The notes: a model not told the origin generated them from the sequence alone. 33,533 bases of DNA from Chromera velia (GCA_018398765.1 JAHBMJ010000396.1:5060-38592), one strand, 5' to 3'; counted from the stretch's first letter, positions 1-12,058 are shown. Translations and numbers: made by a program.

Positions 1-581
1 CCCGGGCGGTCGGGGGCGGCAATGCTAGGCGGCGGTGAGGGGCGACTACAGAAGTGCGACCACAGAAGTTGAGGGATGCTTTGCCCGTGACGTAGAGGCA
101 CATACGTCAACTACGCCAGAGCGCGGAAAACAAACAAACAAAACACGAACACAAACAAGACGAGGTAGAACAGGACAACTACCGAATATGCATGGCTACG
201 GAGGTGTATGAAAGGGTGCAGCGGAAGAGGACCCGCTCCTCTAGCTTTCTTGCTTTCATGCCTAACTCTTCTTGCTCTCCTGCCTGGCTGAGCCTACGCC
301 CACCCAGCAGGAGACCCCTTGTCTCCTGCTTCTCTTTCTTATCACCGCCCCATCTAGTCGCCTATCTGGGAGAACAGATTAACGAGAGAGAGAAACGGAT
401 AAAAGGGACGAACAGTACCTCTGGCCTATCTAGTTCCTTTTATGCCCAAACCCAAACCCTAGTTGTCCCCACCCTAAGCAAAAAACAAAACCCTATACAC
501 GCCTACCTGCAAAGGGACGACAGAAGGGAAAGAGCAGACGACAGAAACAGAACACAAAAGAGAGAAAGAAAAAGCCCCGCA
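1..581. other. Downstream flank of element 1; no gene recognised
   Basis: This stretch lies beyond the 3' end of the minus-strand retrotransposon. A plus-strand frame is open over 192-734, but it has compositionally biased content and no family signature, so I do not call it a gene. A 3' LTR of element 1 would be expected here. I could not find a convincing direct repeat between this stretch and the region above 12,060, so the LTR is either cut off by the window edge or too decayed to see. Confidence 0.4.
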
Positions 582-593
582 CCTCTCCCCTCC
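582..593 (-). other. Possible polypurine tract of element 1
   Basis: On the minus strand this is an uninterrupted 12-nt purine run (G/A only), just downstream of the end of the RNase H region and followed immediately by TG. That is the place and composition expected of a PPT priming plus-strand synthesis next to a 3' LTR. With no LTR pair identified, the assignment is weak. Confidence 0.2.
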
Positions 594-614
594 AGAAATT
601 CCACGCCGCCGGAT

Positions 615-2426
615 TCATGCCATCTCTCCACTGGGGAGGGCGCACTTGGTCATCATGTTCACCACGTTATTCGATCGTACAATTCACTGGAGATCTGCCC
701 CAAGGACACGCATCTCCTGAATATACCACTCTAAAACGCCCTGCATGGTCACATCGGTCTGGGCCTTGCCAGACCGGAACTGGTCGTAGAGGGGGCCGGA
801 GTCCGTGTAGACGATCACACGCACCTTCTTGAGGCCCCATATTACCTTAACGAGGGCAACGATGCCGAAGAGCTTCTTGAGAAGAAACTCAAAGGCGTGC
901 ACCTCCCCGGCGGTGGAAGACCTAACCTTCCTTCCCGCCCTCTTGGTGGCCCACGCGATCCAGTTCTCTAGGAGGGACCGCAGGTCCCCTCGCAGCTCGA
1001 TCGAGTGTAAGATCCTGACAACATAACCCAACCGTGCAGCGTAAGTCGCGAACTTGAACGCTGCGTCGAAGTACGCATGTACGACGGGCACGAGCCCCAC
1101 GCTCATGAAAACCCGCTTATCAGGGTGCCCCTTCAGCATCTCGATGATGCGCACGACCATCTTGAAGACGCGCCTGGAGGGCTTTGAAATCGACTGCGCT
1201 ACCGTGTGGCCCCACACCATACGGAACGGATTCATCCTCACCCCCCACTGTAGAGTCCCGACTCCAGCACGGATCAGCTTCTCATACTGGTTGTCGACCT
1301 CTTCCTCGCTGGAGAGCTCAACACTCTTGCCGTCCAAACCCTTCCAGGGTTTGCTTGGACGCTTCTCCTTCAAAATCTCCCATAGAGGAGCGGTGTTGGT
1401 GTTCTCGAGGTACGAGACCTGGGAGAGATGAATCTCCTCCGTGGAGACTCTGAAGATATCCACTCCAGAAAACTTCCTCTCTGATCCCTCCTTAATCACA
1501 CACACGGACCCAAAGCCCAGCCTCTGGTTGAGGGTCTCCTGAAGGGCCTTGTGCTCCTTTGGAGGAGCTCCAGTCAGCAAATCGTCTATCCAATTCATGA
1601 CGATGGCTTAGGCTCTCCCTCTCTCAGGGGGAGCCTTGACTGCGATGGCCGTGTCCACACGCTTAAACCCCAACTCCTTGCATACCCCCTCCAACTTATG
1701 ATCGAAAAGCTAGGCCGCACAGGGCAGTCCGTAGAGGCCCATCTCCACCAAGTATGTACCCCCGGGCTCGTACTCGGCCACCATCCTCCTCAGCTCCTCG
1801 TACTTGTCGTCAGGGATGTCCTTTAAGGGGTTCTCCTCAGGGACTCGAGGCAGCACAGAGGGCAGTGTCGCGCCAACCCGCTTGGCGTTGTGATCTTTGG
1901 AGGTCAAGAAGGTAGCGGTCACATCTGTCGCCCCCATCTCCATTCCTATAGACACAATGAAAAGGCAGACGGTGTTGATCCCCGCGACGGATGGCGTTCC
2001 GACGTAGGTGTTAACGAGTCGGCCATCCAGGAAGCCCTTTATGAAAAACCTCGCCTTAGGCTTCCAGGCCCCATCGTCCATCTCTTTCTAAGTGCATTGC
2101 CAGCCCATGCCGACGACCGCCCGAACCTCGTTCCTCTTGACCCTCCTGCCGAGCATCCGATTTCTCACAATGTTTACCAGCCACTCTTTCAGGGCAGCGA
2201 GCTTGTGAAACGCCGAGTCGATCTCCTTCTTTGTGGCGGGGAGCTGGGTAGAGCCCTTCTTGAAACGGCTCATCTCCTCCTCGTACACGGCGGCAGCTCC
2301 CGTGAACAGGAATCCTGACCGAGGGTTCCTGGATAAAAGGCAAAACAGGTGAGGAAGACCGCACCACCTACTCTTGGTGGGGCTTTTGAGCGTCCCAGCC
2401 CATTTGGGACTGCCCTCTTCCCTCTC
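615..2426 (-). pseudogene. Element 1 reverse transcriptase and RNase H region
   Basis: This is the C-terminal part of the copia polyprotein. The segment 2081-1710 carries the RT start (KARFFIKGF followed by a conserved D/ATFL block and LYGLPCAA). From 1598 the palm motif reads NWIDDLLTG, the counterpart of copia YVDD-xxxTG. Then come GVDIF, GTLQWGV and VRIIEMLKG. RNase H follows with YFDAAF near 1,080, a KR...SSTAGE block near 930, and an IVRSNNVVNMMTK end near 660, equivalent to the usual copia LTK C-terminus. Five stops (2088, 1710, 1608 and 684, with 2427 at its upstream edge) interrupt one continuous frame. The first YVDD residue is Trp instead of Tyr. It cannot make an active enzyme as it stands. 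Confidence 0.85.
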
Positions 2427-4420
2427 CTACGCCATCGCCCCAGCGAACGATGGAATGCCTCTCTCCTCCTGGAAATTATCATTCCAGTTCCTCCCCATCA
2501 CCTCGGGCACTCTCCTTGCTCGCTCCTCCCTCAAAACCTCTATCGCATAGAGGGTGTTGAACCGCTCCCACTGTGGGCCCTGCAAAACCTCATCTACCTT
2601 GTTCATCTCCTCAACCTCCTCCTTGGGCGGATTCTGCCTCACGGTGGGTCCTTCTCCTGCCCTGGGAAGTTTCCAACCCCCCAGGACACCCCACTCTTCA
2701 TCCGAGCAGCTGTTGTCACTCCCGAAGCCCAGGCCGCTTGCTTTAAACGTTGACAAGCTGGCATCTGAGACATACCCGTCCTTGTCCGTAGACACCACCA
2801 GAGACGGAGGCTCCTCATCCGTCTCCACATTCTCTGCAATCAGGCCTAGTGGCTCAACTCCCCCAACCTCATTCCCTTCATAAGATGCCCCCTCGGCAGC
2901 AGGAGGACCTCCATAATGCTCCGCTCGCTCCTCTCCGCTTACGTTCGAGGGAATAACAGGTTGAGACTCAGCAGCCTCGGGGACAACACGTAACTCCCTT
3001 TTGACAGGAGGCACAGCAGGGATGACAGAAGAGGAAGGCACAGCAGAGGAAGACGACGATGTGGAGGGTTCTGCAGAGACCGTATCTGCAGAGCCTTTCG
3101 CACCCCCTACCCTTTCTTCCTCCGGCAGTTTCTAAACTCCAACTTCACGGAGCTGGACGGGGTCGTCAATCATACGCACAGCCTCTTCGGGGATTCTCCC
3201 TCCCCGAATGTCAAACATGTGCTTGATGGATGACTGCTTCACTCTCCCGTCCCTGATTTCCTTGACCTTCAAAGCGAGGGGGTCCCTTACTGAAAGATCA
3301 GGTGCGAGGTCTGCCCATCCGTAGCTCCTACGCGCCTTTGAATGGAGGGCCACAAGCTTTCTTCTGTTATCCCTCTGGACAACTGCCCTCTTCACGGGGT
3401 AGGCCTCCATTGGCTGACGATCGTACGAGGAGAACTCCAGCGCAGCTGGACCCAAAACTCTCCTTTATTCGATGGGAGTTCCTTGTTCGGACCGGGACCT
3501 ATCTGCGCCTCCCGGGTGCGCGGAAGGGTCAATCAGCCTATCCTCCGGTTCCAACTCGTCACCTCTACCCCTCTCGGCAGAAGACTCTGCCCCTCTTTCG
3601 TCGTCTCCGTCATCCCCGGAGAAGATCCTTCTCCCAGACGATCTCCGCGGCCGTCTGCGAGCCGATAGATAGATGCGGGCCCTCTCCCCAACGGAGATGC
3701 CGTGATGCAGAGCTTGGGAAGATCCGGGAGGAACGTCCCCCCCGCCTTCTCCACCTCCCTCATCATCAGTTCCCCTGCCCCAGTCTCCTCCAGAATAACC
3801 CCCTGAAGGTGGGTCGTGTGGAAAATCGTTTGGGGAAGTGTCCTCTTGAACTCCATTTCCGTCAGGATGATCCCCCCCGTTATCTTTATTGTCTAGGTCT
3901 GACCCGCTCGATCTGCCCTACAGCAGAGACTCAGAAGCGAAGGTGTCTTCCTCAGTTTCCTCATCCTCAGCACCCGAAACACGAGCGCGAGGGGACCCTT
4001 CCCCTCCCCTTCTCTCTCTGCCTGTCTTTGCCATAGACGCATCTGAAAGCTCCTCCGACGCTCGGTCCCCGCGGCCGACCTCGTTCTTGTCGACCCTGTC
4101 TCTGGGGTCCTTGGGAGGGACGACCTCTACCGTGGGGTCTTCTCTCTCGAACCTGATAGGGCGCGATCGGTCATCGTGGTGCTTCGACTGGTGGAACATG
4201 CACCTAACCTGGTAGCACATCTCACACACGAGGCACCACGCTTTCTCATCTTCGTTGCTTTCTGTCCCCCGGAACACGTCCTGAAAGTGTTCCATCATCC
4301 GATCTCCTCCTTCCGTGTACGCCCGGATGGTATTGCTTGCAGCCACCGGATCCGGGTCGTAGGAGCTCGGAAGAACATAGTTCTGGAACTCGATCCGCTT
4401 GTACCCTAGGGCCTGGCACT

Positions 4421-4425
4421 TATAT
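4421..4425. repeat. Left target-site duplication TATAT of the MITE in element 1
   Basis: TATAT at 4421-4425 is repeated at 4959-4963 on the other side of the insertion. Removing the insertion and one copy leaves the flanking copia frame joinable, apart from one extra base in the adjacent G8 run. Confidence 0.6.
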
Positions 4426-4958
4426 TGGGTTACAGGTTTCAACACCCCCTATACATAAGGGTATACCCCCCTGTAATGTTACTCTTACTTCAAAAGTGGT
4501 TCCAATCGATCAATCTTATCAGGTTACATCTAAAAATATTGAAAACATCTTCTGTTGATTGAGGTTACATGAGAAACTAACAAAAAACGATATGTCCCTT
4601 TCACTTTGTAGCCAAACCCCTTGTAAACTTGTAACCTGTAACCTAAAATGACCCTCTTCAAAAGTTATATAGCCTTCGTTTACATGCATTTTAAAGTGTT
4701 TTTGAAGTGATTTAAAGAGTTTTTGAAAGTTGACTTTTTGGTTGGTTACGGACCTCAAAACCGCCTGTAACCTTGTAATCTGTAACCTTGCTAGGGGACA
4801 TATATAATAAGAGGTGTAACCTCATGTAACCACATAAGCTATACAGTAAAAGTGATTGATTTCGAAGTAACTCAACATGCCGGACCTCCAGCTTGTGTGA
4901 AAAGCTCGTCCAAATGTTTTTTGATTCATTTTTTATGTTATTTTTACACTTGTAACCC
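4426..4958. mobile_element. MITE-like insertion with GGGTTACA termini, in element 1
   Basis: This 533-bp AT-rich block sits inside the GC-richer copia coding region. Its ends are inverted copies of GGGTTACA followed by (A/G)G, and TATAT flanks both sides. Inside, the heptamer TGTAACC or its complement GGTTACA recurs many times in both orientations (for example near 4630-4645, 4770-4790 and 4815-4835). It has no coding capacity. The size, inverted ends, short duplication and lack of ORF fit a non-autonomous DNA transposon. The 5-bp TATAT and the GGGTTACA end do not let me name a superfamily. It inserted after the copia copy was in place. Confidence 0.7.
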
Positions 4959-6303
4959 TATATGAGCCCAACAGTGCCCCCCCCTAGCTTGTACCCATAG
5001 TACCTCTCAGGAAAACTAACAGCCATGGACAGCCCGACTGTCCAGAACTTCCCCTCCAAAGGGGTCCAGTATACATACTCGGCTCCCGGGGGCTCAATCT
5101 GAGACAGACCGTCTGTCTTCCTCAATTCCCTGTCAGCCTCGATCCACTTCTGCTTGGGCCTGTCCAAGTAGTTGAGCACCGTGTGCATGTAGTATCGCCC
5201 CCTACGCTTGCCCCCAGCCGTATCGGGAGCAATGGAGACTCGGAGACTCATCGAAGTGGTCCACCCCTCTGGGATCTCAATCCGACAGGGCTGTGGAGGC
5301 GAGTGCAGATAGACGCCCTGGTTCTGTGACATGATCTTTTTGAGGCTCTCCTCCTCAAGATTGAAACCCATGTGTCCAAGGAATACCCCACGTGCTTCTT
5401 GGATTTCGTCCTCCGTCCTTGTTGCACTCCTGCTTCTCCACGAGTCCCTTTGACGTCCGTCATCAGTCGGGGTGTGGAGTAGTTCTTAAAGGTATCCAGA
5501 ACCTCTCCCTGCATAATCTCCCCCAAGTCGGAGTGGAGCATGAGCACGAAACGACGAGTCTAAGCGTCATACACCCCCCGGTGGTATGTCATGAACACCG
5601 GCCGCTTCACCTTCTAATTGTACCCCAGGGGCTCCCCGTCGGCCCCCAGAAGGCGGTTCCCCTTCTTGTCACAAAAGACGGGGCCTGAATCCTTCACCCG
5701 CCTTCCCCGTGAAGGAGCGCGAGTGTGCTTCCGCACCGTCCCAGGCGTGTGCAGCACCCCAGGGCCTGACGGGTCCAGAATAGTCCCCTTCATTGAGGAG
5801 CCGAGCGGGACAAAGAAATCCGGCAGCGGCGACTCCCCGGAGTCGACGGAAGCCCTGTTGGACACAACAGGAGAGGGAGACCGTGCTCGGGCACCCGCCG
5901 CCCCTGCTTCTCTTACCGAGGCCTCGGCCTGAGCAGGGGAGGGGTCGGAGGGTTCTACAGGAGCAGGGGGAGGGAAGGAGGGAGGCAGTGCAGAGGGGAG
6001 GGCAGATGAAGACGATGACGAAGCCGATGCCTGCGCCTCCATGCTCGAAATCTCTTGATAGCCCTCACGAAGGTGAGTGAGGCGAGAGGCTTCCCGTAAG
6101 CCCACAACACCTTCGCCCTCATCCGCCAGTTGGAAAGAAAATTTCCTCGCCGGCCACTGTGTCTCTCGCTGCAACCCCTCGTACCGTCCCACCGAAGAGG
6201 TGCCCGGAAGGACTAGAGGGAATCCCCTGTGATCGAGGTCGCTCCTACCTGCCCGTCTGCGGTAGCGAGCACCTGTGTCCCCCTCCTGCCTTGCAGAAAT
6301 TTT

Positions 6304-9300
6304 TCAGAGTCAGGGATCCTCCTGGTCTCCACCCGCCGGAGCCAGGAGGATGGTTCCTTCTTGATCAAAACGAGGCCCCCCCCGAAGGCGGAGGTTGTTC
6401 AGGACCGTCTGCAGATGCTCCGAATGGACTTGCAGGACGGTAAAACGTTCCCCTTGAATGTTTTTCTCCTTGTGTCTGTGAAGGACCGCGACAACATCGT
6501 GCGTGAGCGGAGCCAAAAACTGCATAATGACTCCGCACAACTCCATTCCCAGGGAAGGTATGGACACCACCGCTGTGTCCCCCACTCTCCATCCAGGAGG
6601 CGCTCTCCGGAATGTCAGGGTAAAAGGGATGCCCCCCACCGTTCTGTGAAATGCACAGGAATACCCCCAACGTTCCTCCATCGCCATGAGGTGAATCACA
6701 GTAAGGGGAAAACGGTGGTTCGGGTCCGACATGAGGAAGGCTACTCCCTCCCGATTGCTGCAGATGCAGCGCTCAACTAGAGCCTGCAGACCCTTTCCAA
6801 CGTTACACACGGTACGGAGGTCCCTGATGGTACTCAATGGGGTGGAGTCTGGGGGACCCGTCCCTCCGGAGCCACGACTGGAAGGAGGCCCCCGCTCCCA
6901 CCTTCTCTTCATCCATGCACACCAGGTGCAGACGCCCCAGCCAGTGAGCAAAGTAATACGCGCAGTCGATGAAGGAAGCCTCATCTTTCTCCTTAGCTGG
7001 ATGGGCCAGAGAGAACCCAGCTCCTGGCTTGTAGAGGATGACCATCATTCCGAACCCCCCTGTCTCGGCCTTTGCGAGACGGTCCTTGAAGAACCAGATA
7101 TCGATGATCCAGACCGTTCCCTTGATCGGCCTCCAATCTGCCGACAACTTCTCACTCCTTTTATGGATGCGGGGAGTGATCGCGTTCTTCAGCTGACAGA
7201 GGAGATACGCAGAAACCTACCCTCTGCAGTCCTCATCGATGTCAATGCCCTCAGCCGTGAGAGTCTCCTTGAGATCATCGAAGTTCTGGTGTCCGTAGCG
7301 CACGTGCAGTGCCATCACCTCACGCTTCTGGTCGACCATGACGGCCGAGAAGGCAGCCAGGTACGTCCGTTCGTACCCGTAGTCCCATGGTTTGAAGTGG
7401 GCTGCACCTCCAGCATCAAACTTTCTTACCGCGAGAAAGGGACCTTGCTGACAGTGGTCCGTGTCCGCCAGCTCCGAGGCAGTCCATCCACCCACGACCC
7501 AATACGTGATCGGGTAGGCAGCCACAGGGACCTCAACGCCGTCGGGTATGGCTCTGAAGTCCTTCTTGGCCGACTGCTTCTTCTCCGCATCGGGGAGAGG
7601 GGTTCGGGGAATCCTCTCATAAGGATCCCTCTGTTGCCTCAGCTTTTGCACCTTGTTCTGCCGGTCCCACACCTCCTGCAGTGACTGGAACCAGTACCCA
7701 CATGAACCTCCTTGGGGACCGCCCCCATGGAAGTGCTCAAAGGACTCGTTCGGGACGGCTTTGTGGTGCGGGCTGCGGTCATACACTGCTCGAGGGAGGT
7801 GGTTGAGGCCGTACCCGTCTGGCCTGTCTCCCCAGGGCTTGTGGATGATGCAGGCCTCCAGTGCTCCCACCTTGAAGGGGGTGTCCATAACCTCAACATC
7901 AACCTGCAGAATGCCCTGACGCACCCCCTCCTGGTACATCAGGTCCATAGACAGCCTCACCCTATGTGAGATCTGCCTCTCCTCCTTCGTTTTCTCAGCC
8001 CACACACAGTAGGCGGGAAGGACATCCTTCGGCGAAGAACGAGGGACAAAGAGACGTGCACCAGGAGCATTACGAATCAGCACGTCAGGGAGATTCGGCT
8101 GATCGACCGTGTGGAGGAAGCAGGGGACGACAATGTTCTTTGGAGCGCCGGAGGGGTCGTGAGTCCCGAACTGGATTCCAAGAACCGTAGGACAAAAGAA
8201 CACTGCCTCATCCCCCAGTCCCCATGACTGGAGGGGCATCTCCAACTGCACCTTCCACTCAATGAAATCCTGTCCCGTGATAAGATGCTCATAGTGCCGA
8301 TACCGCGTCCTTCTGGGTAGCCCCCCGTCTGGGGGCCCGTCCCCCTCCTCCCCAACACCCCCGGTGAACAAACCCGTCCAGTCCAGGATATTCGGCCCCC
8401 CAAAGGCACGGATGAGGCTCCTCACCTTCCTCCAGGAGATAAGGTTCCCGAACGTACAGGAGTCAATATGGATTTTAAAGACCCTGTACTTGACGAGTTC
8501 GGGGTTTTGGGATCTCGTATTTCCCGAAACCTGGTAGACCTCGAACTTCTCCAGAAACTCAGCCCGTCGCCGGGTCCTGCTCAGGTCGTTCATCAGTTCA
8601 CTCTCGTACTGGGAGACCATGTAGATAGCAGACTTCGAACCAGAGGGCACCGCACCCATGGTGATCTCGTCCTCCGGACCCCGCGTGCAAGAGATGGCCT
8701 CAGGGAGATGGGGGTCCTGCTCCTCCATCATATCTCTGATGCGCTGGACTCCTCCTGCAGTGAACTCCGACTGGAAGGCTTGCATGACCGTCATGCAAGT
8801 CTCTAAACCTGCAGGGAAGATAGCCCACCCTATATGTTCCAAGCCTGTCCGTTCAGGCTCATCGGATAAGATCGTTTGCCAGGCTCCACGGACTCCTTCT
8901 CTCCATACATCGACCCCTGTGTAGGTCCCAACAGGATCTCAGGCAGACAGGCGCTCCATAGCCCCATCATGCCATACATGGAAGGTCGTTGTGTTGTAGT
9001 CGGGCGAGTACTTGGCTCCAGGCTCATAGTACATAGGGAAACCAAGCTGGTCTGCAAAGTGAACCTTTTCGAGAGACCCCTCCCCGTGAGTGATCTTCTC
9101 CTCACCCTTAGATGCGTCGATGGTCAGGTTGAACGGGTCCCCCTTCCTACGTGAAATGCCACCCATCACTACGACATCATCATCATCGTCCTGACCCCCA
9201 GGACCGACAATCTGCGAGGATACAGGAGGGACACTACCCCCCCGCTGCGCCTGTCCGGAGTCTGAGTTCTTCTTCTCGAAGTTCTCGTTGTTGAACCTGC

Positions 9301-9388
9301 CAGGAGAAAGGGTACGCCCACCACGGCCATGACCCCCACCGCCTCCTCTCCCCCCTGAGCCGCCCCTACGACCAGGATAGGGAGACCC
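6304..9388 (-). pseudogene. Element 1 protease / pre-integrase / integrase region
   Basis: The frame continues from Gag through the stop at 9389. A D/S-type motif (HIDSCTFGN, about 8,470) may be the decayed protease active site, but this is uncertain. A GAG-pre-integrase signature (LHVRYGH...L, about 7,310-7,290) is followed by a CxxC-like position reading YLLC, with the first Cys now Tyr. The integrase core shows its first Asp in IIDIWFF (about 7,110), a second in CMDEEKVGAG (about 6,915), and a Glu in LVERC (about 6,775) after a frame change between 6,900 and 6,810. Stops at 8939, 7217, 6310 and 6304 break the frame. The family role is insertion of the cDNA. It is inactive here. Confidence 0.75.
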
Positions 9389-12058
9389 TCAACGGTCTCC
9401 AGAGCCGCCTCCACGGCCTCCTCCTCCCGGAGGACCCTTAGAGCGGCCCTCCGAGCCGCCCCTGTCCTGCCCGGTCTTGTCTATCTGCTTCATCATCCAC
9501 CGCTTCTTCGCGTTCTTGTCAGGGCAGTTGTTGGGAGCATGGCCCATCGTTCTATACGATGGGCAGCCGTCCTTCTTCTGAATCCAAGGACAGGCCCCAT
9601 GGCCCCCCCACTCTGCATATCCGTCCAGACGGTTGCATCTCAGGCACTGCCCATCGCGGTACCCGTGGGGAAGGCTCTTCCTGCTGGCAGGATCCCAACA
9701 CGCTTTGTCCCACAAAGACCCAAACTCTCCATCCCACTGACCGGGCTTGATTGGAGTTTCTGCAGGTCCTGCCATCGTCCCGATGAACGCATCTGACCCG
9801 GATCTATCCCGGTGTCGGACACCATATCGATCGAGAACGGGGTTCCTGTTGGGGCCCCTAGGGTTGACAACGGCCTGAGTGGGAGGACAGTCCTTTCCTT
9901 CCACCCCCTTGTCATTGTATCTACTGAAGGGAGCAGAGGAATTGGACCCAGGAGAGTGCCCCCGATTGGAGCTCCCCCCGCCATCCCCCTTGCCGAAACC
10001 CCCTCCAGCACTGCCCTGCCTCCCGCGATCAGAGTTGCCCCTGCCCTTCCCACCAGAGTCAGGGGTCTTTCCACCTGAAGGTTTCCCTCCCTTTGCCTTG
10101 GAAGGGGACTTCCTCTGTGGGACTCCTCCAGGCCCCGCGAATGCCACGAAAGGAACCTTCGAAATGATACCCCCCCACGAGGCACCCCCGGAGTCCCTCA
10201 CCCCGAAGGTTGCCGCCTTCTGTTCCCACTCTCTCTTCAAGTCCTCGACTCTTTTAACCAGACCCCGGTCCCAGGCATCCCCGAGAGACTTGTTGAAGGT
10301 CTCCGCCTGGGCAGCGATGACGTGGATCTCCTTAATGATCTCCACTTCGCTGGTGAGGTCCACCGGGTTTTGCCTCTCCTGCCACCTTATGATGAGGTCG
10401 TTTGGCAGGTGTGCCGTTAGGAGCCCGAGCATGTACTTCACACCAAGCTCGTGGACGATGTTCTCCTCAATCAGGTGGTTAAGGAGACGCTTGTGATGTG
10501 CGAGCAGCTCTGTGTAGGTACCGAACCGACAGGGCTTACAAGCAATCCTCTCATACTCCAGGACGAGGGCAGAGGTCGAGTACTGGATCGTTTTGAAAAA
10601 GTACGCAAAGATCATCGCCACGACCTTATCTCGCATCTCCACAAAGGTCCTCGGGACCGATGTCAAGATCTCCTCCAGGGTGTAGGCGATAAAGGGATCC
10701 TCAGGGTCACACTTGGGCCTCCCCTGAGTTCCACTCGACTCCCTAACTCCCAGGAAAGAGAAGATGTCAGGTGCACCCGGCGCCCCGACATCCCCAGTAT
10801 GCACCCCCCTACCTATAGACACCGTCGCAGGTTCAGGGGGAGACACAGCAGGATACACCCCCCCACCCGTAAGGGGGGTCATCTGGAATACCAAAGGCAG
10901 GCGACCTTCAGTAGTACCTCTAGGGACACCCTTGGCCTGGGGAGGAGGAGAGAGCACGTCTATCTCCTTGCAGAGTTTGTCGGCCTGCTTGTTCAGAGCA
11001 AACCCATCAGATACCAGCTGGTCAATATGACCTTGCAAGATCGCTACCAGCGTATCCTTATCAGCCTTCTCAGCGTCAAAGACCTCTTTCTTCTCGGCCC
11101 AGGATGCCAGTTCTGATGCGTACGCCTCTTTCCCTTCAGACCCCTCAGGGAAATTGTCCCTCTTGGGCATGCTACTCAACACGTCATTCTCCTCCTTCTG
11201 GATCTCTAGAATTTAGAGCTTGTCAGCACCTCGTACGGCGTCCAGACCCGATATCTGGGCCACGAGGTCCTCGTACTGCTTCCTTTTCTTCGCCATCAGG
11301 GTGGTGTCAGATCGCACACCGACCACCTGCACCCCCCCATTGGAACTGCTACTGCTACTGCTACGGCGGTCCCGCTCATCAGAGGCCGGACGCTGCTCAC
11401 TGGACATGGGGATGGACATCTGACGGGAGGTGTCTGGTCCCGCTCCTGTCTCCTCCTCCGTCTTTACTTTCGTCTCTGTTGAAGCTCCCTCATGGAGCTC
11501 CCCACCTAAAGAAAACACAACAGGGCGAGACAGAGAGAGGGAGGAGGGTTCCTTCAGAGTCTGCAAGCAGAGGATCTGCTCGTTCAGAGACTTCAACTGG
11601 GGACCAGAGATTCTCTCCTTCTCTTGACGTGAGAGAAGCTCCCTGATTTCTATGATCCTCGCCTTGCCTATTCTCAGGACGTCGGTCCGCTGCAGATATC
11701 TCTTCATCCACTCCGCATCGGGCGGAGAGACGCAGTCCACAACGTGCCTGTGGAAAATCCGGAGCTGCTTAGAGACTTCCAAGCTGAGGTGGGGCACTCG
11801 TTCCACCACCTTCTCCAGCACTTCCACCTCGGTCCTTGCGACGTAGTGCTTAACGTTGACCCCTACCTTGTTCTTGTTGGTGAGGGTGAGCTCGCCGCAC
11901 CACTCATCCGAGTCCCCGAGAATGGCAACAGCATCTGCATATTACCGTACCCACTCGATGATGTCCGCATCGTCCGTGAGGCCGAAGACGCCCACGGTCT
12001 TCGCCTCCATACCCTTGATTGCGATGCACCCATGGAAAGCGTCCTTTTTAGGACCCAT
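9389..12058 (-). pseudogene. Element 1 Gag region
   Basis: The start is the ATG at 12,058, followed by MGPKKD; it is the first ATG in frame after the leader. The region runs in a single frame to the TGA at 9389, with internal TAA codons at 11942 and 11213. The N-terminal part is charged and partly helical with a Ser run near 11,350. The middle has a capsid-like helical stretch (about 10,650-10,250). The C-terminus is Gly/Arg/Ser-rich with two Cys/His motifs (about 9,640-9,520). The second follows the CX2CX4HX4C spacing but has Tyr instead of the second Cys. After the TGA the same frame continues into a Gly-rich and Asp-rich stretch, so the stop is probably a mutation rather than a true Gag terminus. 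Confidence 0.75.

Larger units (their letters stand above)
2427..6303 (-). pseudogene. Element 1 integrase-RT linker region, unusually long
   Basis: Between integrase and RT the frame continues for over 3 kb, excluding the inserted MITE. It begins with a basic segment around 6,190, then a Ser/Pro/Ala-rich stretch (about 6,030-5,750). A conserved-looking globular segment runs across 5,610-4,965 and continues past the MITE at 4,420-4,150. The part just after the MITE contains a Cys/His cluster ([15 protein letters not shown], about 4,240-4,190) that could bind zinc. Then come acidic, Gly-rich and Ser-rich low-complexity stretches down to 2,430. Stops at 5614, 5560, 3918, 3465, 3132 and 2427 break it, with frame changes near 5,390 and at 4977-4984. 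I recognise no known domain. Copia elements normally have a few hundred residues here. Confidence 0.6.

Noticed and set aside
1-581. 3' LTR of element 1
   Set aside because: I looked for a direct repeat shared with 12,060-13,003 and found only short matches of 8-9 bases, which chance explains.
192-734. Plus-strand open frame of 180 codons at the window start
   Set aside because: Biased composition, no family blocks, and it overlaps the end of the retroelement on the other strand.
9539-11116. Several plus-strand open frames opposite element 1 Gag
   Set aside because: They mirror a GC-rich coding strand and have no recognisable blocks. The minus-strand frame has the domain order of a retrotransposon.
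684-12058. Stop codon reassignment (TAG/TAA = Gln, TGA = Arg or other) to explain the interrupted retroelement frames
   Set aside because: CAG, CAA and CGA are also used freely in the same frames, all three stops occur, and the host genes end at ordinary stops. Decay fits better. The TGA in the PRXL2C-like gene is kept apart because it sits on a catalytic position and the rest of that gene has no other stop.
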